Positions 1-10,484 of a stretch of DNA of 64,000 nucleotides are shown piece by piece. Each line of letters starts with the position of its first letter. The first letter of the stretch is position 1. Under the pieces are notes generated by a model, which saw only the letters and a list, made by a program, of their open reading frames with translations, was not told the DNA's origin and made no database searches. Made by a program: the position numbers and the translations under genes. The DNA comes from Mesostigma viride (taxonomy: Eukaryota; Streptophyta; Mesostigmatophyceae; Mesostigmatales; Mesostigmataceae), in the NCBI GenBank assembly GCA_009746045.1, contig RPFO01001739.1, forward strand, positions 1 through 64,000. The letters run 5' to 3'.

Positions 1-37
1 GTCCTTGTCCTTGTCCTTGTCCTCCTTCCTCGTCCGT

Positions 38-90
<53 letters not shown>

Positions 91-220
91 TGTCCTTGTC
101 CTTGTCCTTGTCCTTGTCCTTGTCCTTGTCCTTGTCCTTGTCCTTGTCCTTGTCCTCGTCCTCGTCCTCGTCTCGTCCTGTCCTCGTCCTCGTCTCGTCC
201 TCCTGTCCTCGTCCTGTCGT

Positions 221-308
<88 letters not shown>

Positions 309-355
309 TGTTTGTCCTTGTCCTTGTCCTTGTCCTTGTCCTTGTCCTTGTCCTT

Positions 356-419
<64 letters not shown>

Positions 420-444
420 TCCTCGTCCTCGTCCTCGTCCTCGC

Positions 445-487
<43 letters not shown>

Positions 488-1552
488 CTGTCCTCTCCCT
501 CGTCCTCGTCCTTGTCCTTGTCCTTGTCCTTGTCCTTGTCCTGTCCCTGTCCTTGTCCTTGTCCTTGTCCTTGTCCTTTTGTCCTTGTCCTTGTCCTTGT
601 CCTTGTCCTTGTCCTTGTCCTTGTCCTTGTCCTTGTCCTTTTCGTTGTGGTTGTCCTTGTGCTTCTCCTCGTCCTTGTCCTTGTCCTTGTCCTTGTCCTT
701 GTCCTTGTCCTTGTCCTTGTCCTTGTCCTTGTCCTTGTCCTTGTCCTTGTCCTTGTCCTTGTCCTTGTCCTTGTCCTTGTCCTTGTCCTTGTCCTTGTCC
801 TTGTCCTTGTCCTTGTCCTTGTCCTTGTCCTTCTTGTCCTTGTCCTTGTCCTTGTCCTTGTCCTTGTCCTTGTCCTTGTCCTTGTCCTTGTCCTTGTCCT
901 TGTCCTTGTCCTTGTCCTTGTCCTTGTCCTTGTCCTTGTCCTTGTCCTTGTCCTTGTCCTTGTCCTTGTCCTTGTCCTTGTCCTTGTCCTTGTGCCAGCA
1001 CCTTGTCCTTGTCCTTGTCCTTGTCCTTGTCCTTGTCCTTGTCCTTGTCCTTGTGCCAGCACCTTGTCCTCGTCCTTGTCCTCGTCCTTGTCCTTGTCCT
1101 TGTCCTTGTCCTTGTCCTTGTCCTTGTCCTTGTCCTTGTCCTTGTCCTTGTCCTTGTCCTTGTCCTCGTCCTTGTCCTCCTGTCCTTGGCCTTGGCCTTG
1201 GCCTTGGCCTTGGCCTTGGCCTTGTCTGGGTCCTTGTCCGGGTCCTTGTCCGGGTCCTTGTCCTTGTCCTTGTCCTTGTCCTTGTCCTTGTCCTTGTCCT
1301 TGTCCTTGTCCTTGTCCTTGTCCTCGTCCTTGTCCTCGTCCTTGTCCTTGTCCTTGTCCTTGTCCTTCTCCTTGTCCTTGTCCTTGTCCTTGTCCTTGTC
1401 CTTGTCCTTGTCCTTGTCCTTGTGCCAGCACCTTGTACTTGTCTTGTCCTTGTCCTTGTCCTTGTCCTTGTCCTGGTCCTTGTCCTTGTCCTTGTCCTTG
1501 TCCTTGTCCTTGTCCTTGTGCCAGCACCTTGTCCTTGTCCTTTTCTTGCTTG
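1..1552. repeat. Hexanucleotide satellite, (CCTTGT)n and (CCTCGT)n
   Basis: Almost uninterrupted hexamer repeat that begins before the window. Blocks of CCTCGT (about 41-90, 220-305, 360-490) alternate with long CCTTGT blocks, and a short CCTTGG block lies at about 1183-1225. The same spacer TGTGCCAGCACC, with its GTGC/GCAC dyad, interrupts the array at 991, 1052, 1421 and 1517. Because the unit is six bases and lacks stop codons, all forward frames stay open as Leu-Val, Ser-Leu or Cys-Pro repeats. I read this as non-coding satellite. Confidence 0.93.
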
Positions 1553-1556
1553 ATTT

Positions 1557-2128
1557 TCTTGCGCCAACGGCCGTTGCAATTTGGAAATTAGGGTGTTATT
1601 TTTTTTTTGCCCAACGGCCGTCGGAACCTTGAAATTAGGGTGTGATTTTCATGCGCCAACGGCCGTTGGAACCTGTAAATTAGGGTGTGATTTTCATGCG
1701 CCAACGGCCGTTGGAACCTGTAAATTAGGGTGTGATTTTCATGCGCCAACGGCCGTTGGAACCTGGAAATTAGGGTGTGATTTTTCTGTCGCCAACGGCC
1801 GTTGGAACCTGGAAATTAGGGTGTCATTTTTCTTGCGCCAACGGCCGTTGGAACCTGGAAATTAGGGTGTGATTTTTCTCGCGCCAACGGCCGTTGGAAC
1901 CTGGAAATTAGGGTGTCATTTTTCTCGCGCCAACGGCCGTTGGAACCTGGAAATTAGGGTGTGATTTTTCTTTCGCCAACGGCCGTTGGAACCTGGAAAT
2001 TAGGGTGTGATTTTCATGCGCCAACGGCCGTTGGAACCTGTAAATTAGGGTGTGATTTTCATGCGCCAACGGCCGTTGGAACCTGGAAATTAGGGTGTTA
2101 TTTTTCCGGCGACGGCCGTTGGAACATA
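1557..2128. repeat. Palindromic 45-bp tandem repeat, cluster 1 (about 13 copies)
   Basis: Tandem units of about 43-48 bp. Each has the perfect 14-bp palindrome CCAACGGCCGTTGG followed by AACCTGGAAATTAGGG and a T-rich spacer. The cluster starts where the hexamer satellite ends and stops about 45 bp before a splice acceptor at 2171-2172, so it probably lies in an intron upstream of the exon at 2173. A second cluster of the same unit lies inside the next intron. End units are degenerate (TTGCAA and GTCGG variants). Confidence 0.92.
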
Positions 2129-2172
2129 GTACTGACCTTCCGGCTATCTGTATGTTTTTTGCATGTGATCAG

Positions 2173-3294
2173 GGGCGTCCGTCAAGGCAGAGAACGGAGG
2201 AAGAGCGGAGGAGGTGGGCTTACAAGATTGAACATGGGGTGGCGGAAAGGCATCTCACAACATTTTTTGAGGACTGGCGCCAACGAGCTCCGGGCACCGA
2301 CTTATGGTCGGGGATTGTGAAGACCTTTGAGAGGAAGGGGCTGCTGACGACACGTGCTGGAAATGCGAAGCCCAGCATTTTGGACTCCTGGGAGCCAGCG
2401 CCATCCTCTCATGTGCACGACAAGAACCTAACTGACAGCATACAGGCGGCGTTTCATCTGCGGCAGAAGTTTCGTCTAGTGCCAGACGATGTCGACATCG
2501 TGGGGGGGTCCGCGATTGCGACTCAAGTACGGGTCTTTACGGACAACTTGTGCCAACTCCCGGAACTAATGAGGCATCGGACGGTGACGGTGCGGAATTG
2601 TAAGGGGCTCGCGCCGTGGTTCGTGGGGGCCGGCACAAGTCTGACGAAGGCAAAATGTGCCGTGCTGATCTTCCGGTTTGCGTGGCAGGTGCTGGCAGAC
2701 CAGGAGCCCGATTCTTACAATGCCTGGCTGGAAGAGAATCCAGGGTTTTCTGACAAAATTAAAAAACTGACGGGGGAGGACAGTGACCGTGCCGTGCAGA
2801 GGTTCGGATACTTTCGTTCGCCAACGGCCGAGGAAGGGAGGGCCATTCTCCGGACGCACTCCAAGAAGGATATGGCGGCCGCGTGCTCGCAGGATTTGAT
2901 CACCATGGACTTGAATACGTCCGAGTGGTCAGATGCATCTGACCGTGAGGCAGTACTTGAGCTCACGAACACCGCGTTGGGCTACATGCTCGCGTACGAC
3001 AAGCCTTTCGTGTTTGCGCAGTTTGCCGTGCTGGACGGCAACCACTACACGCAGATGTTGAAGTCCGTGATTTTTGAGGGCTCAGACGAGCAAGTGAGGA
3101 CTGCGATAGCTGGCGAGATTGCCGGTAAACAAAAGGGCAAGTACGTGGAGACAACCGAGGAGGCGTTTGATTTGTGGAGGGGGTTGGTGAGGGACGCGGA
3201 CAAGTTCATGTACACCAATCTGGACGTGCTCAAGGGCTGGGAGGTGGAGGGGGAAGCACTGATCCCGCCCATGAAGGACATGCGGACGCAAAAG
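2173..3294 (+). CDS. Unrecognised large protein, exon A (N-terminal part)
   Basis: Open frame of 374 codons between a plausible acceptor (TTTTTTGCATGTGATCAG ending 2172) and donor (AAAG|GTAAAT at 3295); the intron phase is 0. The frame is also open upstream to 2095, but that stretch is 45-mer repeat. The composition is that of an ordinary soluble protein, rich in charged and aromatic residues, with a basic start (QRTEEERRRW) and no signal peptide, membrane segment or known motif that I can identify. A half-unit of the 45-mer repeat (CGCCAACGGCCG at 2819-2830) is read in frame. The true start codon is unknown and may lie before the window. Real coding is supported by the long non-repetitive frame and matching splice signals. 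Confidence 0.6.
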
Positions 3295-4001
3295 GTAAAT
3301 ATAACGGATCGGGTGTGGGAACGTTGTAGGCACTAGATGTGATTTTTGTTCGCCAACGGCCGTTGGAACCTGGAAATTAGTGTGTGATTTTTCTTTCGCC
3401 AACGGCCGTTGGAACCTGGAAATTTTGTTGATATTTTTCTTGCGCCAACGGCCGTTGGAACCTGGAAATTCGGTCGACATTTTTCTTGCGCCAACGGCCG
3501 TTGGAACCTGGAAATTAGGGTGTGATTTTTCTTGCGCCAACGGCCGTTGGAACCTGGAATTAGGGTGTGATTTTTCTTGCGCCAACGGCCGTTGGAACCT
3601 GGAAATTAGTGTGTGATTTTTCTTGCGCCAACGGCCGTTGGAACCTGGAAATTAGGGTGTCATTTTTCTCGCGCCAACGGCCGTTGGAACCTGGAAATTA
3701 GTGTGTGATTTTTCTTTCGCCAACGGCCGTTGGAACCTGGAAATTTGGTTGATACTTTTCTTGCGCCAACGGCCGTTGGAACCTGGAAATTCGGTCGACA
3801 TTTTTCTTGCGCCAACGGCCGTTGGAACCTGGAAATTAGGGTGTGATTTTTCTTGCGCCAACGGCCGTTGGAAACTGGAAATTAGGGTGTGATTTTTGTT
3901 CGGGAACGGCCGATCTTCCAAAGTGTAAGGACAAAATGTCAGGTCGTGTGTTGTATGACCGTTTTTTGTCTCAAACACTGATTCACATTTCATGCATGCA
4001 G
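3295..4001 (+). other. Intron carrying palindromic 45-bp repeat cluster 2
   Basis: Inferred GT-AG intron: donor GTAAAT at 3295, acceptor TTTCATGCATGCAG ending 4001, phase 0 on both sides. About 13 copies of the same palindromic unit as cluster 1 fill 3349-3913. The last copy is decayed (GGGAACGGCCGATCTTCC). Some units end in GGTTGATA or GGTCGACA instead of AGGGTGTG, and that two-variant order occurs twice (about 3420-3480 and 3740-3800), suggesting a block duplication inside the array. Confidence 0.65.
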
Positions 4002-6295
4002 GGGAGAGAGGCGCATCGGAGGGTTGCCCTGATCGGAGGGGGGCTGAATGCAGAAGACGAGGCCGTTTCCAAAAAGTCGAGGGGGACGGCGCTGCTGGAA
4101 GTGCACAACTATTTCAAGACGCACATGGAGGAATCCTGGGATAAGCCGGAGGTGCCCCTTCAGGACCAGAAAGAAATATGGAATTTGATTCATGGGGTTT
4201 CAAGCAGCACTGAGAAGGCAAGGAAGGACGGGGAGGGGGAGGAGGGTGGTGAGGAGCGGGTTGGAGGGCGATTGAACGAGGGTGGTTTGTCCGAATCGGA
4301 GAAAACCCAAGTCTACGACTTCATCTCGGCTGTGAAGGATGAAACGGTCGCTCCGAACGACGACAGTAGATGTGGAATGCCGATTGAGGACAAGCTGGCC
4401 AAGGAGCTTGCAGAGTTTCTGGACATCGTGGCAGCGGACAAGCTGGACGGGGAGGGAAGGGTGATGAGGAAGGGGGGGGGATCAAACAGGAAGGGTGGAG
4501 GAGTCTAGCCCGCTTTCGATTCTGGCCGTCTATCATGGCAACCGTGAAGGCCAAACACGTTCCTCCTCAGTGCTTGTATGACCTGACATACATGGCCAAG
4601 ATCTTCTGCGAGGTGATGGTCCAGCTTTTCATGATCTACAACCGCGATTTGGGGAAATACCCCGAACCACGCGACCTCGGCTGGTTGCCGATGCAGCCTT
4701 CGGAATCCGACAGCGCCCTTCAGAGGGTGGCCGATACGGTCGCTGTAGCTGCCAAGAGACTAAGGGCGGTTATCAGGCCAACGGGGAGGGACGATTCCAC
4801 CTTCCCACTTGCACTGCTGGAGAGGACGGATTTTGGGACGACCCACAAGGAGGAAACGAAATGGTGGGTCCTGATTGCGCCCGAACCCCCAACCGAACAG
4901 GCTGTGGTGCCCCAACCCGTACAGCCTGTGGCGGGGGCTGTGGTGGTGACGGGGGCTGTGCCGGAGGAAGGCCAAGCCGAACATGCCGAGGCAGAGGACG
5001 TCCAGTCGGGTCGCCAAAAAAAGGTGGGGGAGAAGCGGGAACCCCCGCGGAAGTTTGGGTCGGAGGAGCTGGCATCCGAAATCGAGCAGCAGGGCCCGTG
5101 GATTTCTAAGAAAATTTACGGGTCTGACGGGGAAACGACCTGTGAGTTCATGATGAAGACTTTCGCGTGGGAGAAAAGCGATGGGCCGACACGGTTGGCT
5201 CAAGTGGTACTTAATGCAATGGAGGGGTTCGAATTTGTTGTGAAGAGGAAGGGGGGGGTGAACCAGCCGGATATCAAGAATGGGATATGGCTGCTGAATT
5301 TGGAACACCACGCGAAGCTGTGGAATGATGAGGAATTGTTGAAGGGTCGAACGGGTGCGTGGGTGGAGAAAAGGGACTGGAAGGCGGCGAAGGATTGTGG
5401 AGATTTCAATGGTGTGAAGGACGCCTGGTCGTCGTACCTAGGCGATTTCACGGGATTCTTCAACCCACCCGTGATCTTCATTGGGTCAAAGGAGCAGGTG
5501 GATGGGTTTAAGGTCCTTCTGAAGGTACTTGGGAAGCGGCCTGAGGGGGAGGATATTTCCAATCCCAACGGCCGTTCGGGCAAGGAAATTGCGGGTGCAG
5601 CCCAGAAGCGTCCGCTGGAGACGGCAGGCGCTGGCACCAAAAAGAAACGCCGGAAGCGCGCCGCCTCGGAGACCCCCTCGGCCGAAGACGTCTCAATGGG
5701 GGATGATGAGGATGTCGGGTCACATGGGGGTGATGATGGGGAGGAGGTTGGTGATGATGGTGCCGGCGATGATGAGGGGGGCGGGAATGAGGGTGGTGAT
5801 AAGGGGGGCGGGTCGAAGGACGGAGAGGGGGGGGTTCGAAGGGCGGAGAGGGGGGCGGGTCGAAGGGCGGAGAGGGGGGGGGTCGAAGGACGGAGAGGGG
5901 GGCGGGTCAAAGGGCGGAGAGGGGGGCGGGTCGAAGGGCGGAGAGGGGGGGGGTCGAAGGACGGAGAGGGGGGCGGGTCGAAGGGCGGAGAGGGGGGGGG
6001 TCGAAGGGCGGAGAGGGGGGGGGTCGAAGGACGGAGAGGGGGGCGGGTCGAAGGGCGGAGAGGGGGGCGGGTCAAAGGGCGGAGAGGGGGGCGGAGAGAA
6101 GGGCGGAGAGGGGGGCGGGTCGACCGGCGCATCGGGGGAAGGGGGGAAGGAGGGGGGGGAGGGGAGGGAGGCTCGAAGGGGAATTCGGGGGCGTCTGGGG
6201 GGGGATGTTGGGGCGTGCCGTCGACTACTGCAAAAAGCTCCTTTCGCCTGGCGGGCACGTTCGATCAAGAGCAACGGCTAGTCATCTGTCAAAGG
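4002..6295 (+). CDS. Unrecognised large protein, exon B (frame shifts at G runs)
   Basis: Continues exon A in phase 0 (first residues GREAHRRVALIGGG). The frame stops at 4506-4508, but just after a nine-G run (4472-4480) the next frame continues open through the ATG at 4535 to about 5800 with ordinary protein composition, so one missing G would restore it. Residues encoded at about 5000-5060 and 5600-5700 are Lys/Arg-rich (KKKRRKR), a possible nuclear signal, followed by an Asp/Gly-rich stretch and a G-rich minisatellite (5806-6125) where the frame cannot be assigned. The 3' end (donor GG|GTAAGT at 6296) fits a third frame in phase 1, reading MLGRAVDYCKKLLSPGGH, into exon C. An alternative is a separate gene starting at 4535. 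Confidence 0.5.
5806..6125 (+). repeat. G-rich minisatellite inside exon B
   Basis: About 16 copies of a roughly 20-bp unit, GGGTCGAAGGGCGGAGAGGG and variants (GGTCAAAGG, GGACGGAG), all G-rich on the coding strand. Runs of 6-8 G recur every 10-20 bp, a pattern able to form G-quadruplexes in DNA or RNA. Translated, it gives Gly/Arg/Glu repeats in any frame, so it hides frame changes. It sits where the gene switches from an acidic Asp/Gly tract to its last exons. Confidence 0.85.
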
Positions 6296-6414
6296 GTAAG
6301 TTAATCTGAGTGAATATGGTCGGTTAAATTATGATGTTTGCATATTCCCAAGTTTGATTTGCGATTGTAATGATAACTAATTGCGCCGCTCGTCATTGCT
6401 TGTCCCACCCACAG
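6296..6414 (+). other. Intron between exons B and C
   Basis: 119-bp intron inferred from donor GTAAGT at 6296 and acceptor TTGCTTGTCCCACCCACAG ending 6414. It is AT-rich compared with its flanks. Phase 1 joins it to the acidic frame GDESEEEPPKDD downstream. Confidence 0.6.
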
Positions 6415-7231
6415 GTGACGAGTCTGAAGAGGAGCCGCCAAAGGATGACGCGCATGGCGGCCCACCCAAAGGGTTTGAGGAAGATTCGGAAGAATCGGAA
6501 GAATCGGAACCTGAGGAGGAAGCGCCACAAAGACGTGTCACAGTTACCGCAACCCAGCCCAAGCCACTAGACAAGAAAGTGCCACCACCAAGTTGGCAGC
6601 CGTGGATGGAGAATCTGGAAGGTGGGGGGGGGGGAAACGGGTCGTGCCCCGCTCGCCTGTTGGATGTCCGGTTTCGGTATTGTGCAAGCACGGCGGTGAA
6701 TTTTGCCAGTATCGGAAGAACCAATCCCAGCGCCTTGATACGTTGTGGAAGCCCACGTGGGCTGCTGATTCGGTGGCTAAACTCAATGCAGACCCAATGA
6801 AGCTGGCACACATGCCTGATTTCCACGTCGACACGTTCCTGGTGCATGGAGTCGTTCGAAAGGTGGATAAAACGGGCGTGTGGTACGTTAAATTTTGGGC
6901 AGAAGGGTGTGACGAAAAGGGAATCTGGATTAATGGGGAGCAGGGGACGATGCCCGCGGCAATTTTCAAGGTACAACAAGACGAGATGCGGAACTGTTTC
7001 AAGCCACCTGAGGGAACGTATTTGGAGTGGTGGATGGACAAGGGGTACCTGGCGACCAGATCTTCCCCAGCGACCAGATCTTCCCCACGACTCCAAGAGA
7101 AGGGGGGAGACCAAGCCGCAGGGCAGGGCAAACGAAAACCTCAAGGGAAGGCTGGCGCAGATGTGCGGGAGGGGGGTGTAAAGAAGCCCAGCGGACGGGG
7201 TGTAAAGAAACGCCTGTTAGTAGGTAGTTAG
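6415..7231 (+). CDS. Unrecognised large protein, exon C (C-terminal part, frame shift at 11 G)
   Basis: Begins with an acidic stretch (DESEEEPPKDD, then EEDSEESEESEPEEE), reads a Pro/Lys segment ending PSWQPWMENLEGG, then meets an 11-G run (6624-6634). After the run the coding frame continues one base out, through an ordinary globular segment (HVDTFLVHGVVRKVDK, TGVWYVKFWAEGCDEKG) to a basic tail and TAG at 7229-7231. The change is again what one lost G would cause. No family is recognised; the Trp-rich segment could be a small beta-barrel reader-type domain, but that is a guess. Downstream TGTAA-containing sequence (about 7257) could serve as a green-algal-type poly(A) signal. Confidence 0.5.
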
Positions 7232-8058
7232 ATAGCTTGATCTGAACTCGTGTACATTTGTAAAGATCGATCTGTACATCTGTCTCCAGAGCATTCACTT
7301 GAATATTCAAAGTTCAAGTGGGAATTACTGGTTGGGTTGTGCACAGGCTTGTGCACAATTTTGGCAATAATTATAATTCGTTCTATAAATAGAACTAGCG
7401 GGGTCGTGGAGAGGGTTGTGCAATTGTAAATAATCTACAACTTGTCTCACTTGCTTACCCTCCGAGTGCATGACACTATGACAAAAACAGCCAATTTTAC
7501 CCCGACTTGAATAAATTTTAATAAATGTTAATAAATTTTAATAAATTTAAGCAATCTAGTAATGAAAAGTGCACGCGGAAAGCGCACCAGTGACCAAATT
7601 GCATGAAATGGTAATGATTTCATGTGGAAACGCATTCACAATGAGCATCAATTGTCATGTATTTGTTGAAATGGCGTCTCCTCAAGTAATAAAATTTGGC
7701 ATGGGTATTGTAGATTGATTGTGGGCCCCCCCCCTAGCTTCTCTCACTGCCGCAAGTGGGCAGGCCGCAGAGCGCTCTCTCCACGGCATGGTGCATCAAG
7801 TGCCGGGGCGCAACACTGTGGGTGCAATACAACCAGTGCAATACCATGCATAGGTAGGCTGACGCATAGCTTATTGCTACAAATGTGAGGTGCCAGGGCT
7901 CAAGACGCCGGCTAACTAAGGCGCAAGCTGATGACCACAATGTGCCAGTCAGCTAATTGAAGGTACTATATAACGCTGTGCGCTAATATCGTTTCAAGTG
8001 CTGTAATGCCTAAGCTATCCCATAATCGATTGCCCCCAGCTAGACAACTAGCTTGAGT
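7232..8058. other. Intergenic, AT-rich; no gene seen
   Basis: 3' flank of the preceding gene. Contains four near-copies of AATAAATTTT/AATAAATGTT at about 7507-7550. From about 7730 the sequence resembles the 3' UTR family of the LINE elements elsewhere in the window (the phrase TGTGGGTGCAAT also occurs at 17767 and 26859), so 7730-8058 is probably the 3' UTR of the minus-strand ORF1 copy that follows. Confidence 0.5.
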
Positions 8059-9229
8059 GCTCTATCCCGGGATCGAAGCCCGGGGGGGCTTCCACAGTTT
8101 CTTGTTGACATACAGGTCCCCGCCCCGCCAGTACACTTGGGGCTTCTCGGGGTTGGTCTTGTGGCGGATGTAGTCGGGCCACTGATCGCGGCGTTGCTGC
8201 TGCTGGGCTGGCGTCAGGTCGTCGTCAAGCGACCAGGAGGTGTCCACCAGCTTCTTGCGCCGAGAGAGGAACCGAACTCGGGCTGTGATGTTGGTGAAGG
8301 TGAGGACCACTGGAGGGGGCCCATGCAGCCTTGGCCCGTGGATGGGGCAGGCGGTAGGCGCCCTGCAGTGCCGCACCTGGCAGCTCCATGCACGCCAAGA
8401 GTTGTTTCTTCAGCTCGTCGAGAAGAGAGTCTGGGGTCTCCTCCGGCGGCATGTCGAAGCCGCCTGAGGATGACCCGGCAGCGGCGACGGTCGCGGTCAG
8501 CGGCCTCGCACCGCGTGTCTTCCATGCAGCTCCTGGAGCTTGGTGGTGATGGCGGTCGTGGTGGTAGAGGATGCCTGGCTCTTGCGCAGGTCCGCCCAGG
8601 AGGCGCGAGTCGAGGGGTCATCGCTAGCCCTACCAGCAGGTTGGGCGGCGATGGTGGTCGTTCGCTCGGCGATCTCGGGGACCTGCGTGGCCAGGGCGTT
8701 TACCTTGGTAGCAACTGCCTCAAGTTTCGCGGTGCCTTGGCCGACTCGGCCTTCCACCTGGTTAAGGCGGGTGCAATCGCAGTGGCTGTGGCCTCGGAAA
8801 CTTTGGTACGTGGCAATGAGCTCTTGCGTAGCAGTAAACTGAGGCTGGAGCTTAAGTGCGACTCTGGCTTAATTCAATGTTGTTGACCTTGGCCGAGAGA
8901 GTGTTGAGACGTCAGGCGCGTTCAGGGCGGCGAGCTCAGTGCTCAGCCATCGGCGCCATGCAGCTGCTCCGCCACTGCAGCTCGGATATGGAGTCCGTGC
9001 TGGGGGAGGTGCCGCTCGGCGGGGATGCTGCAGCTGCTGTGGCTGCCCGTCTGCGCTCATGCAGGAGGCTCCTGAGGCCAGCGTAGCCAATCTGGGTGAT
9101 GTCCTGGGCGTCGTAGCGCAGGTAGCTGCACATGATGACTGCCTTCAAGTACGCCTTCGGTTCTTGAAGCAGCCATTCCCAGTCGGGCTTGTTGACCTTG
9201 TCTCCTGGGGTAGGCAGAAAAAAAAGCAT
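8059..9229 (-). pseudogene. LINE ORF1-like protein, copy 1 (frameshifted)
   Basis: Reading down the minus strand, fragments in different frames give an N-terminal piece (9229-8936), a middle piece rich in Ala/Thr/Gln with coiled-coil character (about 8757-8497) and a C-terminal piece (8376-8062) with PPVVLTFTNITARVRFLSRR and LDDDLTPAQQQQRRDQWP. That C-terminal pattern, an RNA-binding-like fold followed by DDDLTPAQQxxRxxxWP and a YWRGG-type strand, is typical of ORF1 proteins of non-LTR retrotransposons. At least two frameshifts break it. It parallels copy 2 at 15765-17203. No reverse transcriptase follows on the 3' side; the sequence passes straight into 3' UTR-like DNA. Confidence 0.65.
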
Positions 9230-9390
9230 ACGCTATAAAAGCAGTCAAAACTTGTCCAAAATCTGGCCGAGGTAAGATTACTACCCAACCATCACAAGCC
9301 TAGCTATGCACAGAAGCGATAAAGCAACAAAAAGACAGTCATAAAGCCTCGATTATAGCCCCGAGACTGACTGGTATCAAAACAATATAT

Positions 9391-9730
9391 CACTATACTT
9401 TTCGTCCGAGGGTAGTAAAAATGATCCGAGGCGTAAATTACGAGGTGGTAACTTACGGCGCAGACTACTCTTACGGTTTACATCCGAGATGGGATCTTTC
9501 TCGTAAGCTACGAGTTAGATCCGAGGTAAGATCCGACGTCGTAATTTACGAGGTAGTAATTTACGAGGTAGTAATTTACGAGGTAGTAATGTACGAGGTA
9601 GTAATGTACGAGGTAGTAATGTACGAGGTAGTAATTTACGAGGTAGTAAGGTACGAGGTAGTAATTTACGAGGTAGTAAGGTACGAGGTAGTAATTTGCG
9701 AGGTAGTAATCTACGAGTTGGTAATTTACG
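9391..9730. repeat. CACTA left terminal repeat and subterminal array
   Basis: 56-bp terminal repeat at 9391-9446, then degenerate copies of GATCCGAGG/TACGAG motifs to about 9535. From 9535 about 12 near-perfect 15-bp units TTTACGAGGTAGTAA run to 9730. Because the unit is a multiple of three without stops, it stays open in several frames (YEVVI repeats); I do not regard it as coding. Confidence 0.75.
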
Positions 9731-10484
9731 ATCCCGGTACTTGGTCCCGTATTTCTTATTCCGGGGCCCAATGGCCGGCGCCGCGCCAGACTCGCCCGCC
9801 TTTGGGCTTTGTGTCACACTTTGGGCGTCTTGGAATTTGGCTTTGGGCGTCTTGGAAGTTGGCTTTGGGCGTTTGCTCTTTTGGCAGATTTCTACACTAC
9901 ACTGGTACTACGTAAAAAAGCACAGACTGGTGCGGCGTAACATTTTTAAACTTGGTAAAATTACCGCCGCACAGCCAGCCAGAACTGGACAAGGTGATGG
10001 CCGCAAGTAGTCGTTGCTGGGCTATCGTATTTGTAGCATGGGGCGTTTCACCGAGTCTACGGTTAGCATGATGGGGAGGATTCCTAACCTTCATTATGTG
10101 GGTTAAGTAGGGGTGCTCATAGTGGCCGGTTTCCCTCGCTTCCTTGTAAACCAGGCTCTGCGTCAAGATCACAGACGACCGGGTAAGTAGTTGTTCCAGT
10201 CTGTTCTAGTTTGTATGACGCCTGCTATTAGGCGTTCTTGTTATTGTCGTTCATCATCGCCGTGACCGTCGTGGCCAGCAGCGTGCTTTTTTTACATACC
10301 GGATGGTGTCGACTTGTTTATTGATAGCGCATTGGTGAATATCGCTGCATGGAGGAATATCGGCTACAACCCGCGGGAAAGTGCTGGCTCCAATGTTCTT
10401 TTTGTATGCAGGATGACGGCACTGCCAAGCCGGAGACGAATATGACGCTCGTTATAATGCCAGTCATTCAGACCGACTGCGCGA

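Noticed and set aside
5-1632. Three overlapping ORFs of 359-528 codons (Leu-Val, Ser-Leu and Cys-Pro repeats)
   Set aside because: Stop-free hexamer repeat; frames are open only because of periodicity.
1557-2128. CRISPR-like array (regular palindromic repeats)
   Set aside because: Units are directly abutting tandem copies without unique spacers, in a eukaryotic intron context, and no cas genes are present.
1557-3913. Telomere-like TTAGGG in every 45-bp unit
   Set aside because: Only one TTAGGG per unit in a longer unrelated repeat, so not a telomeric array.
5200-6258. 352-codon proline-rich ORF on the minus strand
   Set aside because: Shadow of the G-rich exon; the plus strand has better coding composition and splice signals.
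8041-8095. tRNA-like GGGATCGAAGCCC near the end of ORF1 copy 1
   Set aside because: No A-box or cloverleaf could be built; the sequence overlaps the ORF1 end.
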